DNA from: CAZIUL01 sp964542475
Lineage (GTDB): Bacteria > Planctomycetota > B15-G4 > CAYZWU01
Length of the DNA: 62,177 nucleotides
NCBI GenBank assembly: GCA_964542475.1
Contig: CAZIUL010000025.1
Location: 1 to 62,177, forward strand
Direction of reading: 5' to 3'
Below the pieces are notes generated by a model. That model saw only the letters and a program-made list of their open reading frames with translations, ran no database searches and was not told the origin of the DNA. The position numbers and the translations under genes are program-made. Positions 1-8,576 of this stretch are shown piece by piece. Within the stretch, counting starts at the first letter, position 1. Every line of letters begins with the position of its first letter.

Positions 1-1208
1 AAGGTGGCCATCACATCCCACTGGGCGGAGATGTGGTCAGTGGTTGTGCCGGGCCGTATCTTTCCCTGCCAGTTCGCGATCATGGGAACGCGGATGCCGC
101 CCTCCTTTAGCGAGCACTTCAGCCCGCTCAAAGGCTTGTTGCTCTCGAAGAACTCCGAGTCGGTTCCGCCGTTGAAGGTGGGGCCGTTATCGCTGGAAAA
201 CATGATGATCGTGTTATCGCGTATCCCGAGCTTTTCCAGCTCTTGGACGATCCTTCCGATGTCCCTGTCCATGCGCGTGACCATTGCCGCGTACGCGGCG
301 CGCGGCGTCATGTGAGGCAGGTAACCTTTCTGCCCCTTGTAAGGCGTCTCGTCGAACTTTCCCAAGTATTCGTCAAGCGAATCCTCCGGAACCTGCAGGG
401 ACATATGCGGCACAGGCGTACACCAGTAAAGGAAAAACGGATCCTCCCTGTTCTTCCGGATGAACTCCAGCGTGTCGTCGATCATGAAATCAGGAGCGAA
501 GTCCGTGCCCTTGTACGGATCGTACGACTTCGGGTCATCCGGGTCCGCGTCCGCTGGAAGCCTCTTGTGAGGTTTGAACCGGTCGTTTTCGAGTTCGAAC
601 CTCTCCCCGTCCTTCCAAAGATGCGTGGGATAGTAGTTATGCGCCTCGCGCTGACAGATGTACCCGAAGTAGTGGTCGAACCCCTGCTTGTTCGGATCAC
701 CGCTCGAACCGTACCAGCCCAGGCCCCACTTTCCCACACACGCTGTCTTGTACCCTGCCCGCTGGAGCATGGTGCCGATTGTTTCCGTGCCCTCGAGCAG
801 CGGCCTCTGGCCCTCGATCAAGGGATCGTTCCAAACATCGCCGCGCTCGCTCATCTCGTCGTTGCTCCTTATGTAGGAATGTCCCGAGTGCAAGCCTGTC
901 AGGAGCATGCAGCGCGTGGGAGCGCAAACAGCCGAGCCGGAATAGTGCTGTGTGAAGCGTATCCCCCCCGCGGCCAGCTTGTCTATATTGGGCGTTTTGA
1001 TCTTTTCCTGGCCGTAGCACCCCACCTCGTTGTACCCGAGATCATCCGCCAGGATGTAAACGATGTTCGGTCTCTTGCTCAGCCCCCCGCTCCCGCCCCT
1101 GTTATCCCGTGCGCATCCCAGTGCCTGCCCCGGACCGGCAAGAGCGGCGGCTGCGGCAGCCCCCCTGCCAACGGAGCACAAGAAATCGCGCCTCGTCGTG
1201 TGTTTCAC
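1..1208 (-). CDS. Sulfatase (arylsulfatase family), Tat-exported, 3' end outside window
   Basis: Hydrolyses sulfate esters, probably on sulfated polysaccharides, outside the cytoplasm. The gene runs leftward off the window, so only about 402 N-terminal residues are seen. The start is GTG at 1208, with AGGAGG six bases upstream; the nearby ATG is followed at once by TGA and cannot be the start. The N-terminus has a twin-arginine motif (TTRRDFL), an Ala-rich stretch and a possible lipobox ending ALGC. After it come PNIVYILADDLG (metal-binding Asp pair) and the sulfatase signature CAPTR with Cys95, the residue converted to formylglycine. A later SSDNGPTFNGGTDSEFF segment is also typical. No sulfatase-maturase gene is visible nearby. 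It is divergent from the polyferredoxin gene, sharing a 105 bp gap. Confidence 0.93.
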   Translation of the reverse strand, partial: MKHTTRRDFLCSVGRGAAAAAALAGPGQALGCARDNRGGSGGLSKRPNIVYILADDLGYNEVGCYGQEKIKTPNIDKLAAGGIRFTQHYSGSAVCAPTRCMLLTGLHSGHSYIRSNDEMSERGDVWNDPLIEGQRPLLEGTETIGTMLQRAGYKTACVGKWGLGWYGSSGDPNKQGFDHYFGYICQREAHNYYPTHLWKDGERFELENDRFKPHKRLPADADPDDPKSYDPYKGTDFAPDFMIDDTLEFIRKNREDPFFLYWCTPVPHMSLQVPEDSLDEYLGKFDETPYKGQKGYLPHMTPRAAYAAMVTRMDRDIGRIVQELEKLGIRDNTIIMFSSDNGPTFNGGTDSEFFESNKPLSGLKCSLKEGGIRVPMIANWQGKIRPGTTTDHISAQWDVMAT

Positions 1209-1313
1209 TTCATACCTCCTTTTTCAAAATTGCCGTTCCTTGAATAGTGACAGGCAAGATGACATGATTCAAGAAAAGAACATAGCCGAAAAACAACAAG
1301 AAAGAGACTCTTC

Positions 1314-2699
1314 ATGGACCTGTTCAAGATTCAGCTTATCAAGACTCTTTACAAGAACAGGCTCTTCCCGATAGCGGCTCAAGCCGTGTTGATCCTGTTC
1401 CTCGGAGCGATAGTCTACGGCGGCCTCGGTGTTAGCTCGGATGACGCGGACTTTCTTTTGACGCTCAGGAACACGAACCTCTCCAACCTTCTGGTCTGGT
1501 CTTACTGGTGGCCGATCATCATCATCATCGCCGTTCTTTTCGGAAGGCACTGGTGCACCGTGTGCCCGGTCGAAGCCGTGACCAGCATCGCCTCAAAGCT
1601 GGGGCTCAAGAAAAAGCCCGGTAAGCTGTTGAAATCCGGCTGGGTCATCACGTTTTTTTTCGCGATCGTTCTTGTGTTCGGAGTCCACACATTCGCCATC
1701 CACCGCGTGCCGGAGCGCATGGCCGTCTACCTCATCGTGCTCGTTGGCCTTTCTGTTCTCGCGGGACTGATCTGGGAAAAGAGGACCTTTTGCACATACA
1801 TATGCCCCGTGGGACACCTGCTGGGGCTCTACTCCCTTCTTTCCATGACCGAATGGAGGGCCCGCTGGCCCGCTGTCTGCAAAAACTGCGTGTCAAAGGC
1901 GTGTATAGCAAAAAAGCGGCACTACCTGATCACTGAAAGATCGTGCACATCAGAGCTCTTCCCGCCCAAGATCAAGGACAACCGGCAGTGCATCCTCTGC
2001 TCGCAGTGCCTGTCATCGTGCCCGTGGGATAACCTGTCGATGCGCCTGAAAAAACCTCTCTCCGATCTTCACGCCGGGGTAACGCTCAAAGCCGCTGAGA
2101 TCGGTTTCGCAACCATCGCGTGCGGGTTCGTTGTCTACGAGATCTTTGTGGAATGGAAAGTCACCAAATCGATGCTCAAGGCAGCGCCGAACGCGGTCTG
2201 CAGCGCGCTCGGGATCGAGGGGGCGTGGAAAGGAACGGCCACGGCCCTGATCCTGTTCGTGATCTTTCCATCGCTCTTTATGCTGGTTTTTGCAGCTATG
2301 CGAAAGGCGGCCGGCCGCGAGTCGCTGTTGAGTTCAACCGGTTCCCTGGCCCTGGCCTTGCTCCCGGTCATGGGCGCCATGCACGTTTACAAGGCCCTGT
2401 TGAAAACGACATCCCGCATCCCCTACTGGAAAGGAGCGCTGACAGACCCGGAAGGGATCGAGACGGCAAGCGCCATAAAGAGCGGATCCTCGGTTCTCGA
2501 CACATCCGTGACCAGCGCCGTTTCACCGTACCTGACCGCTGCCGGCATGCTGCTCGTCCTCGCCTCGACCGCGCTCTCCATGGGGTATGTCGCGCGAAAA
2601 CAGGAAACAACTCCTGCGGCAAAAGCTGTCACGTCAATCGCGGTCATCCTTTACGCGGGCATATTCGCCGCCTGCCTGATCGCATGGCGCATCCTCTGA
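1314..2699 (+). CDS. Polytopic 4Fe-4S membrane protein (NapH/CcoG-like polyferredoxin)
   Basis: A 461-residue inner-membrane iron-sulfur protein, probably moving electrons between the membrane and a soluble or periplasmic partner. Several hydrophobic helices alternate with Cys clusters. Two short membrane-edge motifs occur: CTVCP at residues 81-85 and CTYICP at about 160-165. The CxxCP and CxxxCP pattern is typical of NapH, NosR and CcoG relatives. A ferredoxin-type CxxCxxCxxxCP motif lies at residues 226-237, with extra Cys at about 190-215 that could complete a second cluster. The last third has further membrane helices not found in short NapH proteins. The partner is unknown: no nitrate, nitrous-oxide or cytochrome oxidase genes are nearby. 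The MATE-like gene follows closely and may be cotranscribed. Confidence 0.82.
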   Translation: MDLFKIQLIKTLYKNRLFPIAAQAVLILFLGAIVYGGLGVSSDDADFLLTLRNTNLSNLLVWSYWWPIIIIIAVLFGRHWCTVCPVEAVTSIASKLGLKKKPGKLLKSGWVITFFFAIVLVFGVHTFAIHRVPERMAVYLIVLVGLSVLAGLIWEKRTFCTYICPVGHLLGLYSLLSMTEWRARWPAVCKNCVSKACIAKKRHYLITERSCTSELFPPKIKDNRQCILCSQCLSSCPWDNLSMRLKKPLSDLHAGVTLKAAEIGFATIACGFVVYEIFVEWKVTKSMLKAAPNAVCSALGIEGAWKGTATALILFVIFPSLFMLVFAAMRKAAGRESLLSSTGSLALALLPVMGAMHVYKALLKTTSRIPYWKGALTDPEGIETASAIKSGSSVLDTSVTSAVSPYLTAAGMLLVLASTALSMGYVARKQETTPAAKAVTSIAVILYAGIFAACLIAWRIL

Positions 2700-2736
2700 T
2701 CGAATTTTATCCTTGAATGACCTGCTCGTTACTATC

Positions 2737-4062
2737 ATGAAAAACAGGAACATACCCGGTTACAGGACCATCTTCTTCTTCTGGTCACCACTCGCTTTAA
2801 CCTGGCTGATGATGGCGCTGGAAGGGCCGTTCCTCGCTGCTGTCATAGCGCGGCTTGCCGATCCAAAGGCCAATCTCGCGGCTTACGGCGTTGCATTCGC
2901 CATTGCCATCATAATCGAAGCGCCTGTGATCATGATCATGAGCGCGTCCACCGCGCTCGCAAAGGACTGGGTTTCCTATACGAGGCTTCGAAACTTCACC
3001 CATGCCATGAACCTCGCCATCACACTCGTGATGGTGGGGCTGCTGTTTACAGACGGCATGGACTTCATAAACAAATCTCTCATCGGCCTGCCCGAAAACG
3101 TGGCAGCGCTGGTTCACAACGCTCTTTTAATTATGCTTCCCTGGCCCGCGGCAATCGGCTTTCGCAGGTTCTACCAGGGGCTTCTGATAAGGGGGGGACA
3201 GACCAGAAAGGTGGCGTACGGTACGGCGGTCAGGCTTTCGACCATGTGCCTTACAGGGGCGATCCTGTACTTCCTCTCCGAGCTTCCCGGAGCATGCGTG
3301 GGCGCTGCAGCCCTTTCCGTTGGCGTGACGCTTGAGGCGGTGGCAGCCAGAATCATGGCAATCGATGTGGTGCGAAGCCTCAAAAAGGAGGGAGCAGGAC
3401 CGATCCCGGAAACCGAAACGCTCTCCTACAGGGAAATCGGCAGGTTCTACTACCCCCTTGCACTCACATCGACCATCGCGCTTGCCGCCCATCCCATGGT
3501 CACTTTCTTCGTGGGACAGGCCCGCCTTCCTCTAGAATCGCTTGCTGTTCTTCCCGTGGTCAACAGCCTGGTTTTTCTGTTCAGGGCGCTCTGCCTCTCG
3601 TACCAGGAGGCGGCAATCACGCTCGTAGGGGACAAGAACGACGGGTACGAAAAGGTGAGGAACTTCGCTGTCATGCTCGGCCTCTTGACCATGTCGGTGC
3701 TGTGTCTCATCGCCTTCACCCCGCTGTCAGGTATCTGGTTCCGTGACATCTCCGGCCTGAATGAGGCGCTTGCGGATTTTGCGGCCTGTCCGACAATGAT
3801 CCTCGCCTTCTTCCCCGTGCTGTCCGCGCTTCTGTCGTTTCAGCGCGCGCTGCTGATCAAATCCGGAAAGACCGGTCATGTTACAGCCGGCACGATCATC
3901 GAGGTGGGCTGCATCGTCATGATGCTCATGACAACCATACATCTTTTGGATATGACAGGCGCCGTGGCAGCCGCCATATCGCTGCTTGCCGGGAGGTTCG
4001 CTTGTAACTGTTATCTGGTGAGGCCGTGCTTGAAAGCATCCAAACCGCCCGGGGCGTGTTGA
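2737..4062 (+). CDS. MATE/MOP-superfamily membrane transporter, ANKH-like
   Basis: A 441-residue membrane protein with about 12 hydrophobic helices in two similar halves, as in the MOP (MATE, MurJ, Wzx) superfamily of exporters. The start is uncertain: ATG at 2737 gives MKNRNIPGYR before the first helix, while an in-frame TTG at 2713 would add eight residues; neither has a strong ribosome site. Segments such as AYGVAFAIAIIIEAPVI and the second-half YPLALTSTIALAAHPMV resemble the prokaryotic relatives of the animal ANKH transporter more than drug-efflux MATEs; this comes from recalled family patterns, not a search. The substrate is unknown. It follows the polyferredoxin gene by 37 bp. Confidence 0.75.
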   Translation: MKNRNIPGYRTIFFFWSPLALTWLMMALEGPFLAAVIARLADPKANLAAYGVAFAIAIIIEAPVIMIMSASTALAKDWVSYTRLRNFTHAMNLAITLVMVGLLFTDGMDFINKSLIGLPENVAALVHNALLIMLPWPAAIGFRRFYQGLLIRGGQTRKVAYGTAVRLSTMCLTGAILYFLSELPGACVGAAALSVGVTLEAVAARIMAIDVVRSLKKEGAGPIPETETLSYREIGRFYYPLALTSTIALAAHPMVTFFVGQARLPLESLAVLPVVNSLVFLFRALCLSYQEAAITLVGDKNDGYEKVRNFAVMLGLLTMSVLCLIAFTPLSGIWFRDISGLNEALADFAACPTMILAFFPVLSALLSFQRALLIKSGKTGHVTAGTIIEVGCIVMMLMTTIHLLDMTGAVAAAISLLAGRFACNCYLVRPCLKASKPPGAC

Positions 4063-4299
4063 TCCGGGTTCGTGATCAGAGGCTCAGAGTTCACGAAGAG
4101 GAGAAGGTCGGAGAGTGGGCACACAAAGGGCACGCCCCTGCACGCTCTATGGAATGTTTACATATCTTTTGCGGGCAGGGGCTATTCACGAACCGATCCT
4201 GCAGTTCCATCGTTATCGAGATCCTTGTGGAACTTGTATTTTCCGAGGTCAACATTTACTCTTCAGCAAAACTGTTCCTTTTACAGAAAGGCACCAACC
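4063..4299. other. Intergenic gap before the GH2 gene
   Basis: The 237 bp between the transporter stop and the GH2 start hold no convincing gene. The GH2 reading frame stays open through this stretch, but codon use is unlike the downstream gene and there is no signal peptide until the ATG at 4300, so I read it as 5' leader. No clear promoter could be assigned. Confidence 0.5.
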
Positions 4300-6549
4300 A
4301 TGTGGAAGCTGACTGTTTTGACCGCTCTTCTCTCTCTTGCGGCTTTTTGCACAACCCTTGCGGATGATTGGAAACCAGCCCCCGGCCCGCTTCTGACGCG
4401 CTGGTCAAAAGATGTCACGCCTGGCAACGCGCACCCGGAATACCCAAGGCCGCTGATGGTGCGAGAGGATTGGAGCAGCCTGAACGGCCTCTGGGATTGT
4501 TGCATTCTTCCAAAAAAGGCCGAGCAGCCCGACGAGTACGGCGACAGGATACTCGTGCCGTACCCGGTCGAATCTGCTCTTTCCGGTGTCATGAAAAGGG
4601 TCGGGCCTGAAAACCGGATATGGTATTGCCGCACTTTTTCAGTGCCGGACTCGTGGAGAAAGGGACGTGTGCTCCTGCATTTCGGTGCTGTGGACTGGAA
4701 AGCAACAGTCCTGGTAAACAAAAAAAATGTAGGCGAGCACACCGGCGGATACGCTCCTTTCTCCATCGACATCACGTCCGCGCTGGCCCCCGGAAGCGAA
4801 CAGAAGATAGTGGTATCCGCGTGGGATCCGACAGATGAGGGGCAGCAGCCGCGAGGCAAGCAGGTGAGAAATCCGCACGGTATCTGGTACACACCCACCA
4901 CGGGAATATGGCAGTCGGTGTGGCTGGAGCCGGTGCCGCTGATGTCGATCGCGCGGCTGAAGATCGAACCCGATATCGATGAGAACGCCCTGTACCTGAC
5001 CGTCAACGGACGCGGCACGGATGAAACCTGCTCCCTGCTGGCAATAGCCATCGATGGAGACAAGCCCGTAGCGCGGGCCGAAGGCCGGCTTGGCGAAACC
5101 TTGAAGCTCTCCATGAAAAATCCCAGGCTCTGGTCGCCCGAATCGCCGGTTCTCTACGATCTGTGGGTCGTGCTCCGGTCGAACGGCAACGATATGGACC
5201 GTGTCGGATCGTACTTCGGCATGCGCAAGATCGCGCTTGGAAAGGACCGAGGCGGCACGCTCCGTCTCTTTCTCAACAACAAGCCCCTGTTCCAGTACGG
5301 CCCCCTGGACCAGGGTTTCTGGCCGGACGGCCTGTACACAGCACCCACGGATGAAGCGATGAAATACGACATCGAGATCACGAAAAAGCTCGGGTTCAAC
5401 ATGGCGAGGAAACACGTCAAGATCGAACCTGCCCGGTGGTACTACTGGTGCGACAGTCTGGGGCTCATGGTCTGGCAGGACATGCCGAGCCGCAGCCGCC
5501 CCAGGGGGGATGACAAAGATGAGAGCGCTGAAATCGAATCGGATAAACGGTTCGAAAAAGAGCTCTCCAGTCTTGTCACCTCCTTTTACAACCACCCATC
5601 CATCGTAATGTGGGTTCCTTTCAACGAGGGCTGGGGCCAGTACGACACGCCCAGGATCGTTGATTTCATTAAAGAGCTCGATCCCACGCGCCTGGTGAAC
5701 AACACGAGCGGATGGACCGACCGGGGAGTTGGTGATGTTCTTGACATCCACAGTTATCCCGGGCCTGCGGCACCTCCCAACGAGCCCTTCAGGGCAGGAG
5801 TTCTCGGCGAGTTCGGCGGACTGGGTCTTCCGCTGAAGGGACACACCTGGCAGGCGGAAAAAAACTGGGGGTACCGGAGTTTTGAGACGAGAGAAGCGCT
5901 CACCGAAGCTTACGTGGAGCTGCTGTCGAAACTGAAACCGCTGATCGGCTGGGGCCTCGCGGCAGCGGTGTACACGCAGACCTCGGATGTTGAGATCGAG
6001 GTGAACGGGTTGATGACCTATGACCGCAGGATAATCAAGATGAACCTTGAAAAGGCTCGCGAAGCGGCTTTGAGGCTTTACGAACCGCCTCCCGAAATCC
6101 GGACGGTGCTCACTTGCGCGAAAGATGCCCAATCCCCGCCTCAATGGCGCTACACCGAAAAAGCGCCGCCTACCGGATGGGAAACACCGGGTTTCGATGA
6201 TTCGGCATGGAAGGAAGGGATCGCGGGATTCGGCAAACGCGACACGCCCGGTACTCTTGTCCACACCGAATGGTCGACTTCTGACATCTGGATCCGCCGC
6301 GCATTCACTTTGGAGAAAGGCGGTCTTTCGAACCTTCACCTTCTGATCCATCACGACGAGGACGCTGAGGTTTACCTGAACGGTGTTCTCGTGAAGAAAC
6401 TCGCAGGATACACCACGAGCTACACACTGGTTCCGCTGGATAGCTTTGGGGAGGGAAAACTGAAACAGGGCGAGAACACAATTGCGGTCCACTGCACCCA
6501 GACCGGCGGCGGCCAGTACATCGACGCCGGGCTGGTTGAGATCGAGTAG
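4300..6549 (+). CDS. Secreted glycoside hydrolase family 2 enzyme (beta-galactosidase/glucuronidase type)
   Basis: A 749-residue exo-acting beta-glycosidase. ATG 4300 is chosen because an AGAAAGG ribosome site precedes it and it opens directly into a signal peptide (MWKLTVLTALLSLAAFCTTLA). Domain order is the GH2 sugar-binding jelly roll (about 30-210), an immunoglobulin-like domain (210-300), the TIM barrel (300-600), and an extra C-terminal galactose-binding-like domain (about 610-749, with SDIWIRRAFTL and HHDEDAEVYLNG). The catalytic acid/base should be Glu443 in PFNEGWGQ and the nucleophile Glu504 in VLGEFGG. The family includes beta-galactosidases, mannosidases and glucuronidases, so the exact substrate is open. 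Together with the sulfatase and the alpha-galactosidase-like gene it suggests breakdown of sulfated or galactose-rich glycans. Confidence 0.92.
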   Translation: MWKLTVLTALLSLAAFCTTLADDWKPAPGPLLTRWSKDVTPGNAHPEYPRPLMVREDWSSLNGLWDCCILPKKAEQPDEYGDRILVPYPVESALSGVMKRVGPENRIWYCRTFSVPDSWRKGRVLLHFGAVDWKATVLVNKKNVGEHTGGYAPFSIDITSALAPGSEQKIVVSAWDPTDEGQQPRGKQVRNPHGIWYTPTTGIWQSVWLEPVPLMSIARLKIEPDIDENALYLTVNGRGTDETCSLLAIAIDGDKPVARAEGRLGETLKLSMKNPRLWSPESPVLYDLWVVLRSNGNDMDRVGSYFGMRKIALGKDRGGTLRLFLNNKPLFQYGPLDQGFWPDGLYTAPTDEAMKYDIEITKKLGFNMARKHVKIEPARWYYWCDSLGLMVWQDMPSRSRPRGDDKDESAEIESDKRFEKELSSLVTSFYNHPSIVMWVPFNEGWGQYDTPRIVDFIKELDPTRLVNNTSGWTDRGVGDVLDIHSYPGPAAPPNEPFRAGVLGEFGGLGLPLKGHTWQAEKNWGYRSFETREALTEAYVELLSKLKPLIGWGLAAAVYTQTSDVEIEVNGLMTYDRRIIKMNLEKAREAALRLYEPPPEIRTVLTCAKDAQSPPQWRYTEKAPPTGWETPGFDDSAWKEGIAGFGKRDTPGTLVHTEWSTSDIWIRRAFTLEKGGLSNLHLLIHHDEDAEVYLNGVLVKKLAGYTTSYTLVPLDSFGEGKLKQGENTIAVHCTQTGGGQYIDAGLVEIE

Positions 6550-6565
6550 AGGTACAAGTGGATTC

Positions 6566-6622
6566 GAACGGGCAGCTTGCTCCGTTTAGACGAAGACGAT
6601 GCACTGCGCAAGCTGCCCGTTC
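6566..6622 (+). terminator. 15-bp perfect inverted repeat after the GH2 gene
   Basis: GAACGGGCAGCTTGC (6566-6580) is exactly complementary to 6608-6622, with a 27-nt loop. It starts 16 bp after the GH2 stop, where a terminator would be expected, but no run of T follows. It may be a processing or stabilising hairpin, a factor-dependent terminator, or a repeat element. Confidence 0.5.
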
Positions 6623-6645
6623 TAACCCAGGCGATCCGCGAAGGA

Positions 6646-7088
6646 GATACGGAGCCAGGACAAATCCACCACGATTCCGCTTGAGATACGGAGTCGATAC
6701 GGGTGATACGGAGTCAGGAGATCCAGTACCGGCCGCATGCGGTGCAGGCGCGGTTCCGGCCCAGTGCGCCCACGCGGAAGGCGTGTTCGCCGAAAAGAGG
6801 GCAGGAACGGTCCGGGTCGCCCAAGGTCTGGCAGGTGCCGATGGCAGCCCCGGTCCGCACGTAGCGGTTATACTTCTGCGTGAGACGCCAGCACTGGTCC
6901 GCGACCCGCGCATTGTTGCGAAAGCTTTTTCCGTGTTTCGGCTTTGTTCTCTCCATGGTGTCACACCCCTGTTGTATTGAATCCGTTCGGACGCCGGTCC
7001 CTTGGTTGGGAATCTACATCGGAGTTGGTAATAGCCTGGATCCGGGGCGCTGCAGGAAAAACTTCCGATCATCGGAGGATACGGAGTC
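6646..7088. repeat. Four copies of GATACGGAGYC
   Basis: The 11-mer GATACGGAGTC occurs at 6685-6695, 6705-6715 and 7078-7088, and GATACGGAGCC at 6646-6656. Two copies are 20 bp apart, about two helical turns. They flank the small minus-strand Cys-rich ORF. They could be protein-binding sites or remnants of a repeat array; nothing ties them to a known regulator. Confidence 0.45.
6714..6956 (-). CDS. Small Cys-rich protein, unrecognised
   Basis: An 80-residue ORF I do not recognise. It is likely real because its codon third positions are overwhelmingly G or C, like neighbouring genes, and an AGGGGTGT element lies just upstream of its ATG. There is no signal peptide. Five Cys occur: one in DQCWRL, one in GTCQTL, one in SCPLFG, and a terminal CTAC pair in RACTACGRYWIS; the last three could bind a metal as a small zinc ribbon. 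It stands alone on the minus strand between the GH2 and thioredoxin-fold genes and is surrounded by GATACGGAGYC repeats. It could be a small nucleic-acid-binding protein, or a degraded fragment of a larger one. Confidence 0.5.
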   Translation of the reverse strand: MERTKPKHGKSFRNNARVADQCWRLTQKYNRYVRTGAAIGTCQTLGDPDRSCPLFGEHAFRVGALGRNRACTACGRYWIS

Positions 7089-7354
7089 CGGGACGCGCGT
7101 GATTCACATGGCCGCTCCGAGGAGAGACCGGGAGCCAAAGCTCGTTGGTTTCAATCTCTGAGCTTGTCCGAGCGGATGGAGATATCATGCAAACAAAACG
7201 AGACGGGGCGAGTTCATGAAAACAGATGGGCTGCATGTTACACTTTTCCTGTTCGGTAGTATACTGGTTACAAACCTGACCTTTCCATAAGCGGAATACT
7301 ATCCCATCACCTGCAACGATCCGGGACCTCACCATTAAAACAGGAGGTTGTTTT
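6957..7354. other. 398-bp gap without a convincing gene
   Basis: This lies between the divergent small Cys-rich ORF and the thioredoxin-fold gene. It holds one GATACGGAGTC copy at 7078-7088 and presumably both promoters. The part nearest 7355 is richer in A and T, but I could not pick a clear -35/-10 pair. No RNA gene was recognised. Confidence 0.4.
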
Positions 7355-8422
7355 ATGCGGACAAAAAGCTCATTGATCGCGTTTTTCCTGTTATGGATTT
7401 TTCTCGTTTCGTTTTCTTCAGCGGCCCTGTCCAAGGAATCGGGCCCGCCGATAGGATCGCTCGCCCCGGAGTTGAAAGATTGCCGCTGGCTGCAGTTGCA
7501 TAAAACCAATCCTGTAAAAATCCATGAGCTCGGGGGAAAGGTGGTGCTCATCCATACCTTCGCATTTGGTTGCGACCCCTGTATGAGGCGAGGGGTTCCG
7601 CTGTTGGGGAGCTTGCTCAGGGGTTACGACAATGAGGATCTTACCGCCATCTCTTTCACCGCATACAATCCCGAACTTCAGGGTTTTGTAGCGGAGAACA
7701 AGCTGGAACACTCCATTGCCCTCGTATCCATCATTGAAAAATCGATTCCCTATGTGGATGTGTCAAAAAACGGACTCACCTACATCTTCATCATCGGCCG
7801 TAATGGCAAGATCCGGTGGCGGGGCGATTATGTGGTCAAAGAAAGGGAGTTTCTCAAAGCCCTTTGGAAGGCCCTGCGGGAAGAGCCGGTTCCCCCTCTG
7901 GAAAAGGCGCTCCATCCCGCTCTCGATCAGGCGGTATCCCAGTACCGTGACCGTTCTTTTGTTGATGCAAAAAATGCTGCCGCCAAGATCAAAATAAAAT
8001 ATGGAAAAAAGAAGGACTCGGATTCCGCTGATATTGTGCGTGATGCCGACTGCCTGATTGACAAGATCGATGAGATCGCCGTGTCTCTCATCAACCGCAT
8101 GGAAGAGGGGAAAAAAAACAACCGGGGGCTCGCCTTTGTCAAGGCGCGCGAGCTGCTGGCCGCCGAGTTTCCTAAAACAGAGGCGGCCGATAGGGCCAAG
8201 GCTCTTGGCAAGGAGTCATCAAGGGACAAGAGTTTCTCGGCGGAGCTGATGGCTGCACAAGCATGGACCGCTCTTCTCGACAAGTATCCCGTTCTGTTTC
8301 CGGTTGAAAAGAACGCCAAGACGCTCTCCTTTTTGAAAAAGCTGACGAAGTTCATCAAGAGTCACGAAGGGAGCACCGCGGCAGAAGAAGCGAAGCAGCT
8401 CCTGGACCGCCATACCTGGTGA
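7355..8422 (+). CDS. Secreted thioredoxin-fold (TlpA/AhpC-like) protein with helical C-terminal region
   Basis: A 355-residue exported protein. A perfect AGGAGG lies seven bases before the ATG. Residues 1-28 form a signal peptide. Residues about 30-165 are a thioredoxin-like domain with the redox pair Cys73-Asp-Pro-Cys76 after HTFAFG, and a later GLTYIFIIGRNGKIRWRG strand pattern as in TlpA/AhpC redoxins. This end probably reduces or exchanges disulfides outside the cytoplasm. Residues about 190-355 are charged and helical with no recognised domain and repeated A-rich helices, possibly TPR-like. No cytochrome-maturation or DsbD-type partner is adjacent, so its reductant and client are unknown. 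Confidence 0.82.
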   Translation: MRTKSSLIAFFLLWIFLVSFSSAALSKESGPPIGSLAPELKDCRWLQLHKTNPVKIHELGGKVVLIHTFAFGCDPCMRRGVPLLGSLLRGYDNEDLTAISFTAYNPELQGFVAENKLEHSIALVSIIEKSIPYVDVSKNGLTYIFIIGRNGKIRWRGDYVVKEREFLKALWKALREEPVPPLEKALHPALDQAVSQYRDRSFVDAKNAAAKIKIKYGKKKDSDSADIVRDADCLIDKIDEIAVSLINRMEEGKKNNRGLAFVKARELLAAEFPKTEAADRAKALGKESSRDKSFSAELMAAQAWTALLDKYPVLFPVEKNAKTLSFLKKLTKFIKSHEGSTAAEEAKQLLDRHTW

Positions 8423-8513
8423 ATATAGAGGCCTGCGACCAATCCGAAAAAAAATTCAGGGATCGTTCTTTCATGGCCGCCCTGCATTGAGACCGGAGGA
8501 TGGGGAAAGAAAT

Positions 8514-8540
8514 GGAGAACCACCGATGGTCACGGATAAA
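8514..8540. repeat. Dispersed repeat copy (TATCCGTG...CATC.GTGGTTCTC family), reverse orientation
   Basis: The reverse complement here reads as TTTATCCGTGACCATCG followed by GTGGTTCTCC. It closely matches 17799-17825, which reads TTATCCGTGTTCATCCG then TGGTTCTC. Two copies in intergenic DNA 9 kb apart suggest a genome-wide interspersed repeat. Confidence 0.5.
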
Positions 8541-8563
8541 CCCATATTATATATAAAGCCGAA

Positions 8564-8576
8564 GGGCCGCCCCTAC
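8564..8576 (-). repeat. Half copy of the GTAGGGGC palindromic repeat at a gene end
   Basis: On the minus strand this reads GTAGGGGCGGCCC. The first bases include the TAG stop of the 1285-residue protein. It resembles the GTAGGG(G/A)CAACC and GCGACCGGCCGGTCGC elements at 22406, 35944 and 51224, so the gene may end within a repeat insertion. Confidence 0.35.

Noticed and set aside
4639..6492. 617-codon open frame on the minus strand opposite the GH2 gene
   Set aside because: It lies wholly inside the well-supported GH2 gene, has no recognisable domain, and results from the high third-position GC of the real gene.
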